Notes: a model not told the origin generated them from the sequence alone. A stretch of DNA of 28,199 bases from a virus (IMGVR_UViG_3300036761_000276:1-28199); one strand, 5' to 3'; shown: positions 13,305-20,756, numbered from the stretch's first letter. A program made the numbers and translations.

Positions 13305-13701
13305 GAGCGATCTCCCGGCGCAGTGCGGCTACTCCCGCGCGACGCCCCGCATCGAGGAATCCGAGCGGCTCGATGCCGGTGCCCGGAGCACGCGTGCGCT
13401 TCGTGCGTGGCGGTCGTTTGAGTGCCTTCTTGCGGTTGCCGAGCGTGCCGTAGTTCTGCATCCAGGCGTACAGGACGGGAGACACGAACGAGGCTTCCCA
13501 GCCGTCGACCGTGCCCCTGGCAGGTTCGACCTGGATTGCAGCCATCCGCCCGGACTTCGAGCGCGACGAGGCGACTTGCGCGGCGACATGTGCACCTTCG
13601 CGTGCGGCCATCTCGACGGCGCGCTTCGCGGCCGCGTTCACGTCAGCCGTGATCCGGTCGAACGAGGTGGTAACGTCGACTCGGGACTTGACTAGCGGCA
13701 T
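13294..13701 (-). CDS. HK97 gp10-like head-tail joining protein
   Basis: A 135-aa protein. It has an N-terminal helix (AAAKRAVEMAAREGAHVAAQ), strand SSRSKSGRMAAIQVE, then SPVLYAWMQNYGTLGN and the closing LGFLDAGRRAGVAALRREI helix. The YA...N.GT..........FL..A......L pattern is that of HK97 gp10-like proteins, which act in tail completion at the neck. ATG 13701 overlaps the upstream TGA (TGATG); an upstream in-frame ATG would lie inside the adaptor gene. Confidence 0.75.
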   Translation of the reverse strand: MPLVKSRVDVTTSFDRITADVNAAAKRAVEMAAREGAHVAAQVASSRSKSGRMAAIQVEPARGTVDGWEASFVSPVLYAWMQNYGTLGNRKKALKRPPRTKRTRAPGTGIEPLGFLDAGRRAGVAALRREIARGI

Positions 13702-14351
13702 CAGGGCAACCGGCGATATGGGTGCAGTCGGTGGCGCACGGCTGGCGGCATTCCCGCTCGAGCCGCTGTGAAGTCGACCTCCGGCGTAACGACGTAACCG
13801 CTCATCGCGTTCGAGGAGAAGGAGCCGGGGTTCTTCACGATGTTGTCGATCCACTGCAGGCAGGCGCTCTGCACATCATCGGGGACTGCGGCCATGCCCC
13901 AGAAGCCGGTGACGGTAGCTTCCCACTCAAAGCCGGGCTGCTCCTCGGCAGCCGTCAGCTCGACGGTGAGGATCTCGAGGTAGGTGCCGCCGAGAGCGCC
14001 GCCGACTGGACGGAGCCGGTACTCGTCAGCCGTGAGCGTCTGCTGCGAAGGGGAGGGCAAATCGGTATAGAGCTTGACTACGGTCTCCGAACGCAGGTCG
14101 TAGGGAGCGAGGTCAATCCAGCCGACGTCCGCGCCGTTGACCATCTTCCGGCGCAGCGGGAACGTTCGCATTGGGGTTCCAGAGACGATGGCGAACTCGC
14201 GCTCGCAGTGCGTCTCGATCGAGGACGAGACGAGGTTTACTGCGTCGATCAGGATCTCGTCGCGGCTCGTGTCGTCCTCGTCGCGGTAGACGTAGCGGCG
14301 CGCATCCTCGATCGAGACGAGCGCACGCGCAGTTAGGGTGGCGACGCTCAT
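13701..14351 (-). CDS. Head-tail connector / adaptor (gp6-like)
   Basis: The 216-aa protein starts at ATG 14351, overlapping the upstream TGA (ATGA). It opens with a helical region (LVSIEDARRYVYRDEDDTSR, LIDAVNLVSSSIETHCEREF). The gp6-type strand region follows (DLAPYDLRSETVVKLYTDL, LEILTVELTA), then VTGFWGMAAVPDDVQSACLQ. The FWG..AVP.DVQ..C motif is a hallmark of the gp6-like head-tail connector family, which forms the ring under the portal. It is unusual that about 6 kb of other genes separates it from the capsid gene. Confidence 0.82.
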   Translation of the reverse strand: MSVATLTARALVSIEDARRYVYRDEDDTSRDEILIDAVNLVSSSIETHCEREFAIVSGTPMRTFPLRRKMVNGADVGWIDLAPYDLRSETVVKLYTDLPSPSQQTLTADEYRLRPVGGALGGTYLEILTVELTAAEEQPGFEWEATVTGFWGMAAVPDDVQSACLQWIDNIVKNPGSFSSNAMSGYVVTPEVDFTAARAGMPPAVRHRLHPYRRLP

Positions 14352-14674
14352 GCTGCGAGCGCCTCCGACTCGTCGATCTCGAAGGTGACGCGGCCGGAGC
14401 CATACGCGGTTCCTGTCCCTTGAGCATGTACCCACCAGCGCCCGACAGCGGGAGTGAGGGTGAGCTCGTAGATGCCGGTCGAGACCTTTGTCGCCTCGGG
14501 GCTCGCGGGATAGGTGTAATCCGTCTTCGCCGCGCCGCGCGACCTCGCGCTGAAAACGACGGTCGTCGGATCGGTGAGCGTGTCGTAGTTGCCCGACGCC
14601 GGCACGCTCTCCGTCTTCCAGGTCGCCCGGGTGATGATCTTGTTGCCCCGCACGAAGACCTCGATCTCAGCCAC
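14348..14674 (-). CDS. Small beta-sandwich structural protein, 108 aa
   Basis: A beta-rich 108-aa protein (AEIEVFVRGNKIITRATWKT, STGIYELTLTPAVGRWWVHA, TFEIDE). It resembles an Ig-like or head-fibre module. The start is GTG 14674, 16 nt after the upstream stop and directly after the CCGATAGGCG motif. A longer in-frame ATG at 14740 would sit inside the repeat gene and bypass the motif. It is likely a capsid- or connector-associated decoration. Confidence 0.62.
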   Translation of the reverse strand: MAEIEVFVRGNKIITRATWKTESVPASGNYDTLTDPTTVVFSARSRGAAKTDYTYPASPEATKVSTGIYELTLTPAVGRWWVHAQGTGTAYGSGRVTFEIDESEALAA

Positions 14675-14680
14675 GTGAGC

Positions 14681-14689
14681 GCCTATCGG
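14681..14689 (-). promoter_or_regulatory. Start-associated motif upstream of 108-aa gene
   Basis: The minus strand reads TGA ACCGATAGGCGCTCAC GTG, the same TGAACCGATAGGCG block as at 5232-5244. Confidence 0.7.
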
Positions 14690-14690
14690 T

Positions 14691-15911
14691 TCAGTCGCAC
14701 TCGATGGTGTCGAGATCCACTTCCGCGGCGGCTCGCACACCGAGACTGATCTCCGCGATCACCCGCTCGTCGGCAGTGGCTTGCGTTGCTTCACGGCTGG
14801 ACGTCGACGTGCCCACTAAATACCGCGGAATGACGAGTGTCATCGACAGGAGGCGAATCGACATCTCGACACACGCGGTCTTCGCCGCAGCAATCTTCTG
14901 AGCGACGAGCGATGCCGTCGAGGTGACGGTGGCGGTGAGTCTTTTGCCGACGCTCTTGGTGATCGAGGCCGTCGAGGTGGCCGTCGCGCTCAAAATCTTC
15001 CCGGCGCTCCGCGCCATCGTCGCGGTGGTCGTAGCCGTCGCGCTAACGAGCTTCCCGACCGAGCGGGTCATGCTCGCAGTCGACGTCGACGTCGCACTCA
15101 GGGTTTTCCCAGCCGACTTCACGATCGAGGCCGTGGTCGTGGCCGTCGCCGCGACCGCCTTGCCGATCGATCTGACGATGCTGACGGCCGTCGTAACCGT
15201 CGCCGTCAATGCCTGGTTGAAGATCGTCCCGGTAGGCGACTCGCCTGCCGGCGTGATTGGCGGACCCTGACGCGAGAGCTTGAGCTTCATGAGAAGCGGC
15301 CGGGGAATCGCGGAGACGAACCCCTGGACGAACTGCGCGACGATCGAGGCCGTCGAGGTGGCCGTCGCGCTCAGTGTCAGGCCCACCGACTTGACGATTG
15401 AAGCCGTCGTCGTCGCAGTGGCGGACAGCGTCTTACCGACGCTCCGCGTCATGGTCGCCGTGGTCGTGGTCGTGGCGGACACGACCTTGCCCACCGACCT
15501 CGTGATCGTCGCCGTCGTGGTGACGGTCGCTGACATCAGGACGGACACGATCTTGGCGGCGACGAGCGCGGCCGTGCTCGTCGCCGTCGCAGTCAGGGTC
15601 TTTCCCACGCTCTTGACGATCGAGGCCGTCGAGGTCGCGGTGGCCGAGACCTGCTTACCGACCTGCCGCACCATCGAAGCGGTCGTGGTCGCAGTGGCGG
15701 ACAGCGTCTTACCGACCGACCTCGTGATCGAGGCAACCGTTGTAACAACTGCGGTGAGGACCTTGGCAGTTGTTACGCCGCTGACCACTTGGAACATCAG
15801 CGGCTCGCCTCGGCGGTAGTAGTCGAAGCCAGCCTCGTCGACCTTGCCCTTGATCGACCCGAGCGGCTCACCTCGCCGGTAGTTGTCAAAGCCCGAGGGA
15901 TCGGCGGGCAT
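14691..15911 (-). CDS. Repeat protein with 18-residue SVGKTLSATATTTASIVK-type units
   Basis: A 406-aa protein. The N-terminus carries a twice-repeated GFD-x-YRRGEPL motif (residues 7-17 and 28-38), a short motif I associate with other phage structural proteins. Two arrays of an 18-residue unit follow: about seven to eight copies at residues 49-192 and about six at 233-337. The unit has a VGK turn, a TATTTAS strand and a basic end (K/R). Each array ends LVA or IVA and is followed by a non-repeat linker containing a hydrophobic-basic segment. The Thr/Ser/Ala/Val-rich strand pattern suggests a beta-solenoid or fibrous trimer; this is inference. It sits between a tailspike-like gene and the connector. 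ATG 15911 lies one base after the tailspike stop. Confidence 0.72.
   Translation of the reverse strand: MPADPSGFDNYRRGEPLGSIKGKVDEAGFDYYRRGEPLMFQVVSGVTTAKVLTAVVTTVASITRSVGKTLSATATTTASMVRQVGKQVSATATSTASIVKSVGKTLTATATSTAALVAAKIVSVLMSATVTTTATITRSVGKVVSATTTTTATMTRSVGKTLSATATTTASIVKSVGLTLSATATSTASIVAQFVQGFVSAIPRPLLMKLKLSRQGPPITPAGESPTGTIFNQALTATVTTAVSIVRSIGKAVAATATTTASIVKSAGKTLSATSTSTASMTRSVGKLVSATATTTATMARSAGKILSATATSTASITKSVGKRLTATVTSTASLVAQKIAAAKTACVEMSIRLLSMTLVIPRYLVGTSTSSREATQATADERVIAEISLGVRAAAEVDLDTIECD
14901..15215 (-). repeat. 54-bp coding repeat array 2
   Basis: About six tandem 54-bp units coding the 18-residue repeat. Exact blocks are shared with array 1: for example the 32-nt block starting at 14961 recurs at 15342. 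This points to unequal exchange or duplication of a whole array. Confidence 0.75.
15336..15767 (-). repeat. 54-bp coding repeat array 1
   Basis: About seven to eight tandem 54-bp units. A 29-nt block at 15412-15440 recurs exactly at 15688-15716, and a 32-nt block at 15342-15373 recurs in array 2. Third codon positions vary between other units, so the array is not freshly duplicated throughout. Confidence 0.75.
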
Positions 15912-15912
15912 C

Positions 15913-17667
15913 TCAGGCTACCGCGAAATCGTCAGCAAAAGCCTTCCCCGCGCCGTTCGTATCGTTCGAGATGAGCCGCGCCGTGACGATGCCCACGGCC
16001 GTCGGGGTGAAGGTGTAGGAGAGCTGCTCCCAGGTTCCCGAAGGGCCGATCATCGGCTTGTACTCCGAAGGCACCCCGCTCTCCGAGCTTCCGAGGATCT
16101 GGAGCTGCGGGCGCGGTCCGGCGTAGGTCGCATCGAAGCGCATGTAGACCGAGACGGTCGTCGCGCTAGCGGCTACCGGGATGTCGAAGTCGTGGTAGCC
16201 GGGGCCGGTGATCGAGAGGGCGTTCGCCCCGGTGCGGACGGTGACCGTCTCGCGTGCCCAGGTGTTCGCGCGCTCCATCGGTCCGACGGCAGACTGGGGC
16301 CGAGTCGGTCGCGCGGAGCCGAGAAGATCATCGCCGGGCATGTTCCCCGTTGCGCCGAAGTCGGAGACGGGACTGTTCTCCGCGGGCTCGAGGAAGGCGC
16401 GAGCTCGCCGACCGGCTGCAATAGCTTGCCCGATCTCAAGCCTGAGCGAGTAAGCAGTAATCGAAGAGGGACTTACGACCACATTCGTTCGCGGTGTGTT
16501 CGCCTGAAAAGCGTTGTTGTTTTCGACGATCTGCCCTGCGGTCGTCGCAGTGAGGGCCGTTCCCCCAGTTATGAGGATGCAGTTCTCGACCACACACGGA
16601 ATCGTGATCGACAGGTTTGCGTCTGCGGTCACGACGCAGCCCATTCCGAGAAGCGTGCAGTTGAAAACTCGTACACCGCCGCCGAGTCCGCTTCCTGCTC
16701 CTGTCGAGGCGACATATACAACGTGTGTGCCTCCTCCGATCATCCAACAGTTGCGGACGGAGATGCTTGCGTCATAGTCGCTGGTGTGGCGCGTGAGTAC
16801 CGCCTGGAAAAGCCCGTAGCCACTGTTCGCCATCGCGCCCAGAAATGAGCATCTTTCGACAAGCCAGTTAGCGGGAACACCGGCAGCGACAAGCACCTTA
16901 ACTTGAGGACTGGCTACTCCCCCAAACAAGAAAGCGCAATCGCTGATCGTGATATTGGTACTCGCCAAAACGTCGCCACGAATCCACTGGGGAGCGGTGA
17001 TACCCGCCACGAAGCTGAGCCGTTGAAGCGTGAGAAAGTTCTTACCGTTCAGATCGAGCGGTCTGGCCCCCGCCGCGGTTTTGTCATCCGTCGTAAAAGG
17101 TGTCCACACAATCTCACCCGAGTCGCCCGTCATGCGCCCGTCGACGTCGCCATTGACCTGAAGCTCGAAGGTCGGCGTCACGGAAACCGTGACGACCTCG
17201 CGGTACGTCCCAGCACCGATCCAGATGCGATCCCCACCGAGCACGGCAGCATTCGCGTTGGCGAGCAGCGCACCGATCGTCAGCACCGCCCCGCCCAGGT
17301 TCCAGGTCAGCGAGGAGCCCGACGAAGGCGAGCCCGAGAGCGTGACCGTGGTCGAGTTCGTGAAGCCGACGATCCGGTAGCGCCCCTTGGTGACGATGTT
17401 GATGAGCTTGTTGACATCGCCTGCCACGAACGCGCCGGTCGCTGCCGTGAAGGTTGTGGTGCCGTTCGTGACTCCGTCGGCGCCCGTGCGCTCCGGGGAC
17501 GTCGTAGAACTCGATCCGCCGTTGTTGTCCGAGCCCGTCTTGCGGACGAAGAGGTCCTTGACGGTCTTCGGTGTCTGCGGGCCGGAGAAGACCGAGCCAA
17601 TGGTGGGCGTCGGGACGCCAGCTTGGCGATGGTGAGTCGTTGGGACGGAGGCGATGACGCGCGGCAT
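15913..17667 (-). CDS. Tailspike-like right-handed beta-helix protein with C-terminal carbohydrate-binding-like domain
   Basis: A 584-aa protein. After a variable N-terminus, residues about 35-120 contain a VRKTGSDNNGGSS segment and a KGRYRIVGFTNSTTVTLSGS beta repeat, as in pectate-lyase-like phage proteins. Residues about 130-430 have short repeated strands with Asn/Cys ladders (NITISDCAFLFGG, LVERCSFLGAM, SISVRNCWMIGGG, VRVFNCTLLGMG, CVVENCILITGG), the mark of a parallel beta-helix. Residues about 465-584 form a separate jelly-roll-like module (GYHDFDIPVAASATTVSVYM, GTWEQLSYTFTPTAVGIVTA) similar to CBM4/9-type domains. It probably binds or degrades a surface glycan. No catalytic pair can be assigned with confidence. 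Confidence 0.78.
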   Translation of the reverse strand: MPRVIASVPTTHHRQAGVPTPTIGSVFSGPQTPKTVKDLFVRKTGSDNNGGSSSTTSPERTGADGVTNGTTTFTAATGAFVAGDVNKLINIVTKGRYRIVGFTNSTTVTLSGSPSSGSSLTWNLGGAVLTIGALLANANAAVLGGDRIWIGAGTYREVVTVSVTPTFELQVNGDVDGRMTGDSGEIVWTPFTTDDKTAAGARPLDLNGKNFLTLQRLSFVAGITAPQWIRGDVLASTNITISDCAFLFGGVASPQVKVLVAAGVPANWLVERCSFLGAMANSGYGLFQAVLTRHTSDYDASISVRNCWMIGGGTHVVYVASTGAGSGLGGGVRVFNCTLLGMGCVVTADANLSITIPCVVENCILITGGTALTATTAGQIVENNNAFQANTPRTNVVVSPSSITAYSLRLEIGQAIAAGRRARAFLEPAENSPVSDFGATGNMPGDDLLGSARPTRPQSAVGPMERANTWARETVTVRTGANALSITGPGYHDFDIPVAASATTVSVYMRFDATYAGPRPQLQILGSSESGVPSEYKPMIGPSGTWEQLSYTFTPTAVGIVTARLISNDTNGAGKAFADDFAVA

Positions 17668-17679
17668 AGCCGCTTCCCC

Positions 17680-18249
17680 TTAGGCCAGCGACTCGAGGAT
17701 GCGAAGGTGGTTCGTGAGCTGCGTCGTGGCCGTTGCGACCGAGAAGGTCGCGCACACCGAGAGCAGCTTCGCGGTCGTGGTGTCGAGCGAGGAGACGACA
17801 GCGGGCGCGTTGGTCGGGATGACGCTCATGTCCATGTACGACTTCACGTTCGAGAGAGCATCATCAAACAGGTCGTTGATGAACATGCGCCCCATCGTGA
17901 AAGCCGAGCCCGTGGCTCCGATCGTGCGCCACACCGTCACGAACTCGACAAACCCGGAGCGTGTCGTCTGCGCGCCCGTGGGGTCGGGAGCCAACGCGCC
18001 CGAGGTCGCGAGCACCGTGCCAGCCTGCCCACCCCAGCGCAGGTCAAGCGTCAGTGTTCCCGGGGTCGTGATGACGAAGGAGACGTCGAAGTAGGCGGTT
18101 GTCCTGAGAACCGCGCCAGGATGGATCAATGGGTCGTTGGCCGCGAACTGGTAATCAGGACAGATGATCGTCCTCGTCGTCGTGTTGAGAATCTGGGTTC
18201 CGTCCGCGAGGTCCGCCGCGAGAAGTTGATGGTAAGGCTGGATGGGCAC
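17680..18249 (-). CDS. Beta-rich appendage or decoration protein, 189 aa
   Basis: A 189-aa protein with strands such as TAYFDVSFVITTPGTLTLDL and TRSGFVEFVTVWRTIGATGS, typical of beta-sandwich phage head-fibre or decoration proteins. The same layout (tail-like N-terminus, then a TPG.L.L.L.....LATS turn) appears in the 239-aa protein at 18508, suggesting distant paralogues. GTG 18249 has AAAGGAG upstream. Exact function is unknown. Confidence 0.6.
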   Translation of the reverse strand: MPIQPYHQLLAADLADGTQILNTTTRTIICPDYQFAANDPLIHPGAVLRTTAYFDVSFVITTPGTLTLDLRWGGQAGTVLATSGALAPDPTGAQTTRSGFVEFVTVWRTIGATGSAFTMGRMFINDLFDDALSNVKSYMDMSVIPTNAPAVVSSLDTTTAKLLSVCATFSVATATTQLTNHLRILESLA

Positions 18250-18263
18250 TTAGAGCACTCCTT

Positions 18264-18503
18264 TCACAAGCCGAAGCGGAACTCGAGGATCTGGCGCACG
18301 ATCATCTCGACGAGTCGGTCCTGCTGTGCATTCGTCAGTTGGCCGAGCACGTTGGGGAAGGTGACGGTATTGCCGCCCGTGAAGTCCTGAAGGACGAGCC
18401 CCTGGTTCTTCGAGTCGACGATCTTCCCCGAGATCGTCCAGCGCGGGACGCTCATGCTCGCGGGAGCGATGCGGGTGACTGAGAACTCGAGGAGGTCGGG
18501 CAT
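18264..18503 (-). CDS. Hypothetical protein, 79 aa
   Basis: A 79-aa protein with a beta N-terminal half (LLEFSVTRIAPASMSVPRWT, NTVTFPNVLGQLT) and a C-terminal amphipathic helix (QQDRLVEMIVRQILEFRFGL). It lies between the two sandwich proteins. It could be a linker or chaperone for them. Unrecognised. Confidence 0.58.
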   Translation of the reverse strand: MPDLLEFSVTRIAPASMSVPRWTISGKIVDSKNQGLVLQDFTGGNTVTFPNVLGQLTNAQQDRLVEMIVRQILEFRFGL

Positions 18504-18507
18504 ATCT

Positions 18508-19227
18508 TTAGTTCAGAGCTTCGAGGTAGAGCGCGTGAGCCTGAATCGTCTCCGTGGTCGAACCGGACCGGGCGATCTGGAAGGTGAGCCCCTGCGCTGC
18601 CGTCGAGTCGAACGCAACCGTCGCGGCGGCAGAGTCGGGGATCAACCCGGCGTAGTACGTCGTCGCGTTCAGCAAGTTCAGGTTCGGGGTGACCAGGCCG
18701 ACGACCATCGCCGCCCCCGCCGTGCCTGCTGAGCGACATGTCGCCATGCCCTCGGCCCTCACCATCAGGTTGGTCTGCGACGCCTTGGCCGCAATCGCGG
18801 CGGAGCTCGTCAGCCGGGTGTTGTCCGCGTTCGACAGGCCGAAGCTCCACGTCCAGTTGCCCGGGGTCGCGCCGGTCGTCATGCGCGCCCATTGCGTGTG
18901 CTTTACCGTCTTGCCCGGCCCGAAGTAGTTGGCAGGCAGGAAGGCGAAGTTGGTCGTCGCGGCGGGCGAGCAGACGGCTGTCGTGATCGTGACCGCCGTC
19001 GGGTCAGCGATCAGGAACGGCTGCCGCAGGTCGCGGTAGTAGATCCCGTCAGCCATCTCGAACCAGCCGCCGCCGAGCTTCATGCGCTCGCTGGCGTCGA
19101 GGAACTGAACAGCCGAAAGGACGCGGTCGTCGCGCATCGCCCGCTCGGTGATGAACGCCGCCGGGTCGGTGATTGCACGGCTGTACCGGGGTCGGCGTCC
19201 GAGCAGGGAGTTGAGATTGCGCTTCAC
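18508..19227 (-). CDS. Beta-rich appendage protein, 239 aa
   Basis: A 239-aa protein with a basic N-terminus (MKRNLNSLLGRRPRYSRAIT) and a C-terminal beta-sandwich (KHTQWARMTTGATPGNWTWS, FGLSNADNTRLTSSAAIAAK, YYAGLIPDSAAATVAFDST). The sandwich resembles the core of the 189-aa neighbour. The N-terminus may anchor to the capsid. GTG 19227 follows GGAGG at 7 nt. A head fibre or decoration role is inferred from position and composition. Confidence 0.6.
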   Translation of the reverse strand: MKRNLNSLLGRRPRYSRAITDPAAFITERAMRDDRVLSAVQFLDASERMKLGGGWFEMADGIYYRDLRQPFLIADPTAVTITTAVCSPAATTNFAFLPANYFGPGKTVKHTQWARMTTGATPGNWTWSFGLSNADNTRLTSSAAIAAKASQTNLMVRAEGMATCRSAGTAGAAMVVGLVTPNLNLLNATTYYAGLIPDSAAATVAFDSTAAQGLTFQIARSGSTTETIQAHALYLEALN

Positions 19228-19236
19228 GTCGTCCTC

Positions 19237-19644
19237 CTAGTTGGCGTAGATCGCCTTGAAGGTGTAAGCGATCGAATCGCCCGACGCGAGCCCGATGCCG
19301 ACGAAATCACCCTTGAGAAAGAGATTGCCGCCCGAGGCCGCGTCGAAGAGTCCCGAACAGGTCACTGTGCCGGCGCCCGTCGCGGTGCGAGTTCCAGTGA
19401 CCTGGTAGGTGTCATTCGTGACCGTCGTCGTCACACGCGAGCTTGCGCCGACCGTGTGATCGGTTCCGGCAGAGGTTGTGAGGTCGACGAGCTTCTCTAC
19501 CGTCGTCGGGCCCATTCCCGTATCCGTCCTCAGGGTTGCCGTCTGTGTCCCTGTCCCCCAGCCGATGTTCACAGGCTCTGTGCCCGCGCCCTTGATTCGG
19601 TTGGTCGTGATGTCAAGCCCGGCGTTCACGACGAAGGTCGCCAT
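19237..19644 (-). CDS. Structural protein, 135 aa, Thr-rich
   Basis: A 135-aa Thr/Gly-rich beta protein (MATFVVNAGLDITTNRIKGA, then VNIGWGTGTQTATL and SSRVTTTVTNDTYQVTGT), with the look of a phage capsid-associated or fibre protein. ATG 19644 lies one base after the upstream TGA. I recall similar proteins with VNAGL..T.R.KG....P..I.WGTG in phages, annotated only as structural. Confidence 0.65.
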   Translation of the reverse strand: MATFVVNAGLDITTNRIKGAGTEPVNIGWGTGTQTATLRTDTGMGPTTVEKLVDLTTSAGTDHTVGASSRVTTTVTNDTYQVTGTRTATGAGTVTCSGLFDAASGGNLFLKGDFVGIGLASGDSIAYTFKAIYAN

Positions 19645-19645
19645 C

Positions 19646-19873
19646 TCAGCCCGCCTTGATCCGCTGTCGGTTGCGCCAGTTCGCGCGCTTGATCAGGAAC
19701 CAGGGCCGTAGCTTTCGCAGCGAGAAGCGCCCCCAGGCTGTCGAGGTCACGGTGCCAAAGTTGTCGATCGTGCCATCTGCGCGGATGACCTGGATGCCGA
19801 TCTCGTAGCGGACATTAACATGGCCCGCGAACATCGAGGATGCAGACGGGACAGCGACGGCAGGTTCACTCAT
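19646..19873 (-). CDS. Hypothetical protein, 75 aa
   Basis: A 75-aa protein: Ala/Pro-rich start, a beta segment (HVNVRYEIGIQVIRADGTID) and a basic C-terminus (SLRKLRPWFLIKRANWRNRQ). The basic end could contact nucleic acid or the capsid interior. It starts 21 nt after the upstream stop, with the CCGATAGGCG motif in that gap. Confidence 0.58.
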   Translation of the reverse strand: MSEPAVAVPSASSMFAGHVNVRYEIGIQVIRADGTIDNFGTVTSTAWGRFSLRKLRPWFLIKRANWRNRQRIKAG

Positions 19874-19879
19874 CGCTGC

Positions 19880-19888
19880 GCCTATCGG
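19880..19888 (-). promoter_or_regulatory. Start-associated motif upstream of 75-aa gene
   Basis: The minus strand reads GGCCGATAGGCGCAGCG ATG; the AGG lies 7 nt before the start. Confidence 0.7.
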
Positions 19889-19894
19889 CCGCGT

Positions 19895-20332
19895 CTAGCT
19901 GTACTCGACGACGAACAGGCTCGGGGCGCCGTAGTCTGAGTTCGCGCCGATCCCGAGGGTGACCGTCTTGATGCGGTAGCCCGGACCCAGCACGAGATCG
20001 GCCGGCAGGGGGGCCGTCGAGTGAACGTTCGTCGTCGCACCGATCTGAGCGGTCAACGTGTGGCCCGGAGCCCAGGTGTAGCGGCAGGTCGTCGAGGCCG
20101 CCTGCGCGGCGGAGGAGCCGAAGCTCTCGAAGATGACGTCCGTGCCGTCGTCGAGTTGAAGGATGGGCTGCGGCGTCTGGGTGATCCCCTGGACGAGCGC
20201 AACGCTGACCGCGATGAGCTTCCAGAACTTGCCCGCCGGCACCGTCTCGGAGAGCTCGGTGTTCGCCGCGACGTTCGTCCCGTTGAGCTGGACGAGAGCT
20301 CCGATCGAAGTCTGAGGAACGCCGTCGATCAT
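19895..20332 (-). CDS. Beta-rich structural protein, 145 aa
   Basis: A 145-aa protein with strong strand periodicity (ALVQLNGTNVAANTELSETV, AGKFWKLIAVSVALVQGI, RIKTVTLGIGANSDYG). It is probably a capsid decoration or fibre domain of the jelly-roll type. It begins directly after a 157-bp noncoding gap carrying a strong hairpin and the CCGATAGGCG motif, so it opens a new expression unit within the late operon. Confidence 0.6.
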   Translation of the reverse strand: MIDGVPQTSIGALVQLNGTNVAANTELSETVPAGKFWKLIAVSVALVQGITQTPQPILQLDDGTDVIFESFGSSAAQAASTTCRYTWAPGHTLTAQIGATTNVHSTAPLPADLVLGPGYRIKTVTLGIGANSDYGAPSLFVVEYS

Positions 20333-20339
20333 CGCTCGC

Positions 20340-20348
20340 GCCTATCGG
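20340..20348 (-). promoter_or_regulatory. Start-associated motif upstream of 145-aa gene
   Basis: The minus strand reads GGCCGATAGGCGCGAGCG ATG, at the end of the 157-bp gap 20333-20489. Confidence 0.7.
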
Positions 20349-20440
20349 CCTCTGAGCGCACCTCACGGTCGCTCCCGCGGAGCCGATGCCTAGCCGCCAG
20401 GCGCCGCGATGGACGATCTGTCTTGAGCGTCTGCGGAGTA

Positions 20441-20476
20441 GGATGAAGGGGACACCTTTCGGCGCCCCCTTCGTCC
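20441..20476 (-). terminator. 16-bp hairpin with GAAA loop in a 157-bp intergenic gap
   Basis: On the minus strand, GGACGAAGGGGGCGCC and GGTGTCCCCTTCATCC flank a GAAA loop. Fifteen of sixteen positions pair (13 Watson-Crick, two G-U, one C-A mismatch). The GNRA loop occurs only on the minus strand, the transcribed strand of the late genes. There is no U-tract after it, so it is not a classic intrinsic terminator. It may be a partial terminator, an mRNA-stabilising stem or an RNase processing site that lets the coiled-coil/capsid message differ from the appendage genes. The rest of the gap holds no supported gene. Confidence 0.65.
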
Positions 20477-20489
20477 TTGGTCTTCTCGG

Positions 20490-20732
20490 TCAAGCTGCCT
20501 CTTCGTCCTCGGACGCTGCCTCGTCTTCGTCCTCGGCAGGCTTCAGCTTCTTGACACGTGCGATCTCGGCCTTGACGCCGGCCACGAGCGCATCGAGCTG
20601 CTTCTTGTCGAGGCGTTCCTTCGTGCCCTCGGCGAGGCTCTTCAGCCGCGCCTCGTAGCCCTCGAGCTCGTGCTCGAGGGCACCGACGTAGGCGTCGACC
20701 CGCTCCTTGGTGGCCTCTTCTGCAGTGAACAT
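20490..20732 (-). CDS. Charged coiled-coil protein after capsid gene, 80 aa
   Basis: An 80-aa Glu/Lys-rich helical protein (EEATKERVDAYVGALEHELE, YEARLKSLAEGTKERL) with an acidic tail (EDEDEAASEDEEAA). ATG 20732 has AGGAGG 12 nt upstream. It could be a capsid-associated or scaffold-like helper, but the capsid protein already has its own N-terminal coiled-coil domain. The strong acidic tail is typical of DNA-mimic or capsid-interior proteins. Unproven. Confidence 0.65.
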   Translation of the reverse strand: MFTAEEATKERVDAYVGALEHELEGYEARLKSLAEGTKERLDKKQLDALVAGVKAEIARVKKLKPAEDEDEAASEDEEAA

Positions 20733-20756
20733 GTCTGTCTTGTCCTCCTCTCAGGT

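Noticed and set aside
14901-15767. CRISPR-like repeat array
   Set aside because: The 54-bp periodicity is in frame with an 18-residue protein repeat, has no unique spacers and is not palindromic.
20390-20460. 21-aa GTG ORF in the hairpin gap
   Set aside because: Start lies within the hairpin, no usable ribosome site, poor codon pattern.
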